NCBI GenBank assembly: GCA_963822255.1
Contig: CAWGGV010000002.1
Location: forward strand, 186,001 to 250,000
From: UBA7803 sp963822255
GTDB lineage: Bacteria; Pseudomonadota; Gammaproteobacteria; Pseudomonadales; Azotimanducaceae
Reading direction: 5' to 3'
DNA length: 64,000 nucleotides
The translations under genes were made by a program, and so were the position numbers. The notes beneath the pieces were generated by a model. The model worked only from the letters and a program-made list of their open reading frames with translations, made no database searches and was not told the origin of the DNA. Shown here piece by piece: positions 60,821 through 64,000 of the stretch. Position 1 is the first letter of the stretch; every line of letters starts with the position of its first letter.

Positions 60821-61959
60821 GCGACATACAGGGCACCTGCCACGCCGACTTCACGGCCGTCCGCGAGGCCTTCGAGGACAACTTCCGCGAGCGTGGCGAC
60901 GTCGGCGCCAGCGTGGCAGTGACTTACCAGGGCGAGTACGTGGTGGATCTATGGGGCGGCCATCGTGACGTCGCCGGCACCGAACCATGGGAACAGAACA
61001 CCATCGTCAACGTCTATTCCACCACCAAGACCATGGCGGCGCTGTCCCTGCTGCTGCTGGCGGACCGGGGGGACGTGGACCTCTACCAGCGCGTCTCGCG
61101 ATACTGGCCGGAGTTCGCCTGCAACGGCAAGGAGGCGACGGAGGTACGGCACTTTCTGAGCCACAGCGCGGGGCTGTCCGGCATGGACGAGCCGATGTCC
61201 CTCGAGGATACCTACGACTGGGAAAAGATGGTCACCGCCCTGGCGGCTCAGGCGCCCTGGTGGGAGCCCGGTACGGCGAGCGGCTATCACGCCCTGACCC
61301 AGGGCTACCTTATCGGCGAGGTGGTGCGCCGGGTGACCGGGCAGAGCCTCGGCACGTTCTTCCGGAAGGAGATCGCCGAGCCTCTGGGCGCCGATTTCCA
61401 CATCGGCACCGGGCCCGAGCACTTCCACCGCATCGCCGAGCTGGTGCCGCCGCCGGCCGGGCCGGCGAGCGGGGCGGAACCCGGTTCCATTGCGGCGCGC
61501 ACGTTCGGCAATCCGCCGGTGAGTGCCGACGCGGCGAAGACAGCCAGCTGGCGGCAGGCGGAGATTCCGGCGGCCAACGGTCACGGCAACGCCCGCTCGG
61601 TGGTGCGGGCGCAGACCGCTGTGGCGAACCTGGGCAGCGCCTTCGGCACTCGGCTGCTGTCCGAAGCGGGCGCGCGCCGGGTGTTCGACGAGCAGATCAA
61701 CGGCACCGATCTGGTGCTCGGCGTGCCGGTGCGCTTCGGCATGGGCTATGGGCTCACCAGCGAGGTGATGCCCATGGGTCCCAACGAGCACATCGCCTAT
61801 TGGGGCGGCTGGGGCGGCTCGTCCATCGTGGTGGATCAGGACGCGCGGTTGTGTGTGTCCTACGTCATGAATCGGATGGCGCCGGACCTCATGGGCGACC
61901 TGCGCGGGTTCAGCCTGCTTCAGGCCGCCTACCAGTCCCTCGGCGGTCTTTCGCAATAA
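60817..61959 (+). CDS. beta-lactamase-fold serine hydrolase (EstB-like esterase)
   Basis: The 380 residues carry the nucleophile motif STTK (Ser68, Lys71) in NVYSTTKTMAALSLL. LSHSAGLSGMD is typical of EstB/class C-like esterases, and the tyrosine motif near residue 168 is SGYHALTQGYLIGEVV. No signal peptide is seen, so it is probably a cytoplasmic esterase or amidase rather than an antibiotic-resistance enzyme. It is coupled to the GNAT gene. Confidence 0.88.
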   Translation: MSDIQGTCHADFTAVREAFEDNFRERGDVGASVAVTYQGEYVVDLWGGHRDVAGTEPWEQNTIVNVYSTTKTMAALSLLLLADRGDVDLYQRVSRYWPEFACNGKEATEVRHFLSHSAGLSGMDEPMSLEDTYDWEKMVTALAAQAPWWEPGTASGYHALTQGYLIGEVVRRVTGQSLGTFFRKEIAEPLGADFHIGTGPEHFHRIAELVPPPAGPASGAEPGSIAARTFGNPPVSADAAKTASWRQAEIPAANGHGNARSVVRAQTAVANLGSAFGTRLLSEAGARRVFDEQINGTDLVLGVPVRFGMGYGLTSEVMPMGPNEHIAYWGGWGGSSIVVDQDARLCVSYVMNRMAPDLMGDLRGFSLLQAAYQSLGGLSQ

Positions 61960-61980
61960 CGGTTGGAGACAGGAGGCGTC

Positions 61981-62388
61981 ATGGAAATCGAAGGCGGCTG
62001 TTACTGCAAGGCGGTGCGGTACCGCGCGAAGGGCGATCCGCTGTTCAATGCGCAATGCCATTGCCGGGAGTGTCAGTATCTGGCCGGGGGTTCTCCCAAC
62101 GTGTTCATGGTCATGCCGGCGTCGGGGTTCGAGTACACGAAGGGTCAGCCGAAGACGTTCACCCGCAGCGACATCGACGACCCGGTCACCCGGGAATTCT
62201 GCGCTGAGTGCGGCACTCAGCTCACCACCCGCTCACCGAACCTGCCTGACGGGGTGATTCTCAAGGTGGGCACCATGGACGATCCGAGCCAGTTCCCCGG
62301 GCCGCAGATGGCCATCTATTGTGTGGACAAACAGACGTACCACCGGATTCCGGAGGGCGTCGCCGAGTTCGAACGGCTGCCGGGCTGA
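61981..62388 (+). CDS. GFA-family zinc protein
   Basis: The protein has 135 residues from the ATG at 61981 (CAGGAGG site). Zn-binding cysteines lie in GGCYCKAVRY (7, 9), QCHCRECQYL (26, 28, 31) and FCAECGTQL (74, 77), the full seven-cysteine pattern of the GFA/CENP-V family. Glutathione-linked formaldehyde activation is the name, but most members have no proven reaction. It is probably co-transcribed with the hydrolase, 21 bases away. Confidence 0.88.
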   Translation: MEIEGGCYCKAVRYRAKGDPLFNAQCHCRECQYLAGGSPNVFMVMPASGFEYTKGQPKTFTRSDIDDPVTREFCAECGTQLTTRSPNLPDGVILKVGTMDDPSQFPGPQMAIYCVDKQTYHRIPEGVAEFERLPG

Positions 62389-62419
62389 GCGGGGTTGACG
62401 GAGCCACCTCCGCGCCTCG

Positions 62420-64000
62420 TCAATCCAACGGCCACGGCAGGTCGACGTACGCCTGCAGCAGACCGCGCGGGAAGTCGAGCACCAGGGCGTGTCCGAGGAC
62501 CAGCATGAAGGCGACGCCGGCCGTGGTCAGCAACAGGATCTGAAGCCACGATGCCGCGGCCCGGACACGCAGGAACACCACGAAGAAGGCGGTCAGAGCG
62601 ATCACGAACCCGAACAGGGCGGTGCCGACGAGCAGGCTCGCGATCCAGCCGATGTTCCCGCACATTCCGCGCAGGTCCGGCCTTTTGCGATTCTGCGCTT
62701 CCTGATCGTAGTGAGCCGGGTGGCCATCCTGGGCCAGCAACAGAACCCACAACAGGTAGAGCGTGAACAGCAGCATCACGGCGGCCAGCCCGATCGGAAA
62801 AACTCCTCCGAGAAATGATCGGGTGAGACCGTCGTACAGGGCGTAGCCGAACAATCCGATCGCTACCATGGCGAAGGCGATCTGCGGCTTCCGCCCGAGG
62901 GGATGGGCGTCCACTACCTCGCGCACGGCCTCGGGGGTGACGGCGCCCTGCTCACCGATCCGGGAACGCGTTCCCAGCCAGAGCGAGGCAGCGGTGATGG
63001 CGGCGAGAATCAGCACTCCGGGCCGCGTCAGGAAATGCCAGCCGTAGAACTGCACCGCCTGGTAGAGGTACGTCTCCGCCTGATCGGAAAGGACGAAGCC
63101 GATCAGAAACGCGGGACGGGGCCAGCCGAAGCGGCGCATGAAGACGCCGAGGATGCCGATCGCGAACAGCGCGACCAGGTCGAGCAGATCCCGGGTGGCC
63201 TGGAAGGCGGCGAAACTGATCGCCATGATCATGAACGGTGCGAGCAGCGGAAAACGGATGGTGGTCAGCCGCGCAATCGGTTGGGCCAGGAACAGGCACA
63301 ACCCGGCACCCAGGACGTTGGCGATCGCCAGTGACCAGATGATCGAGTAGGTGAGGCCGAGGTTGGTCGTGACCATGGATGGTCCGGCTTCGATGCCGAT
63401 CAGGATCATGCCGCCGAGGAACACGGCCATGGAGCCCGATCCAGGAATGCCGAACAGAAGGGTCGGCATCAACGCGCCGCCCTCCTTGGCGTTGCTGGCG
63501 GATTCCGGAGCGAGCACTCCGCGGATGTCGCCGCTGCCGAACTTCGATTTGTCCCTGGATGTCTGAACGACGTGGCCATAGGCAATCCAGTCGACGACTG
63601 ATCCCCCCAGGCCCGGAATGGCGCCGACCAGGGTGCCGATGCCGGCGCAGCGCAGGCACAGAAACCAGTTCCGCAGCATGTCCTTCAATCCATCGCGCCA
63701 CTCGTTGCCGAGATTCGCGCCGGCAGCAATCGAACGTTCCTGGCGCAGGAGGTCGACGATTTCCGGGAAGGCGAACATGCCGAGCCCCACCACCACCAGG
63801 GGCACCCCGTCCATCAGGTAGTCGACGCCGAAGGTCATGCGGAACTCACCAGTGGCGGGGGCGCCGCCGATGGCACCGACCACCAGACCCAATCCGCAGG
63901 CCGCCAGCCCCTTCATCAGGCTGGACCCCGCCATGACCCCGACCATGGACAGGCCGAGCACGGCGAGCATGAACAGCTCTGCCGAGCCGAAGGCAAGGAT
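62420..64000 (-). CDS. tctA: TctA-family tripartite tricarboxylate transporter permease (5' truncated)
   Basis: The frame is open from the window edge, continuing about 10 codons before the first internal ATG at 63970, so the true start lies outside. About 12 membrane segments are visible with IGTLVGAIPGLGGSVVDWIAYGH, LAPESASNAKEGGALMPTLLFGIPGSGSMAVFLGGMI and FVLSDQAETYLYQAV, the TctA core. TctA works with TctB and a TctC binding protein to import carboxylates using the ion gradient. The C-terminal 100 or so residues, with extra hydrophobic segments, may be a fused TctB-like part. Confidence 0.88.
   Translation of the reverse strand: MLAFGSAELFMLAVLGLSMVGVMAGSSLMKGLAACGLGLVVGAIGGAPATGEFRMTFGVDYLMDGVPLVVVGLGMFAFPEIVDLLRQERSIAAGANLGNEWRDGLKDMLRNWFLCLRCAGIGTLVGAIPGLGGSVVDWIAYGHVVQTSRDKSKFGSGDIRGVLAPESASNAKEGGALMPTLLFGIPGSGSMAVFLGGMILIGIEAGPSMVTTNLGLTYSIIWSLAIANVLGAGLCLFLAQPIARLTTIRFPLLAPFMIMAISFAAFQATRDLLDLVALFAIGILGVFMRRFGWPRPAFLIGFVLSDQAETYLYQAVQFYGWHFLTRPGVLILAAITAASLWLGTRSRIGEQGAVTPEAVREVVDAHPLGRKPQIAFAMVAIGLFGYALYDGLTRSFLGGVFPIGLAAVMLLFTLYLLWVLLLAQDGHPAHYDQEAQNRKRPDLRGMCGNIGWIASLLVGTALFGFVIALTAFFVVFLRVRAAASWLQILLLTTAGVAFMLVLGHALVLDFPRGLLQAYVDLPWPLD

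Noticed and set aside
60817..61959. Beta-lactamase resistance enzyme
   Set aside because: No signal peptide is seen and the motifs are EstB-esterase-like; it is coupled to a GNAT gene in a metabolic operon.

Overview
The window is GC-rich, densely coded bacterial chromosome, most likely from a free-living gammaproteobacterium. The signs are TonB-dependent receptors, RND and MacB-like exporters, lipoprotein signals, a KefB/C-type antiporter, SelO, class I fumarase, type I DAHP synthase and many copies of a REP-like palindrome with the core GGGAGCGACCTCCCGGTCGC. I cannot name the genus. I see no rRNA, tRNA, insertion sequence, prophage, CRISPR array or known defence island. Layout: 0-1.3 kb holds two MFS transporters, the second damaged. 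1.4-9.6 kb is a catabolic block: two MetE-like Zn methyltransferases, a PaaK-like CoA ligase, a VOC protein and a TonB receptor, divergent from a citryl-CoA-lyase-like gene and followed by an IclR regulator; a promoter with twin TTCG-N5-CGAA palindromes lies between the divergent arms. 9.7-15.8 kb is an envelope signalling block: ECF sigma, membrane anti-sigma, S8 protease lipoprotein and outer-membrane protein on the minus strand, divergent from a CHRD/Ig/heme-motif lipoprotein and a heme-motif beta-barrel. 15.9-31.8 kb carries a VOC protein, SelO, a Kef antiporter with a pirin C-terminal mini-protein, an acyl-CoA ligase divergent from an acyl-CoA dehydrogenase and its phosphotransferase-fold partner, a UbiA prenyltransferase, ArgE, fumarase and a second TonB receptor. 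32.1-36.8 kb is a small acyl/lactone catabolic block (acyl-CoA ligase, LLM flavoenzyme, enoyl-CoA hydratase, SMP-30) in which every gene is frameshifted; its two promoter regions share the palindrome core GAAACGCGTTT. 36.9-48 kb holds a Tat-signal protein, DAHP synthase, an amidohydrolase, an LLM oxidoreductase, a MacAB-like exporter operon with two permeases, a Prx6-type peroxiredoxin, a HAD hydrolase, a VOC protein and a GST. 48.3-55.2 kb is an RND pump operon led by an FCD-type GntR regulator with two perfect family operators, divergent from a Baeyer-Villiger-type monooxygenase. 55.3-62.4 kb holds a PpiC/HupE-like/DUF3604 cluster, an LLM enzyme and a GNAT/beta-lactamase-fold/GFA operon. The window ends inside a TctA permease. 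Overall this is accessory catabolism and transport (acyl-CoA, probably aromatic or terpenoid-like substrates) mixed with a few housekeeping genes. Seven genes carry short indels, mostly +1, flanked by perfectly conserved protein sequence. Consensus error is as likely as real gene decay there, and I mark those genes accordingly.
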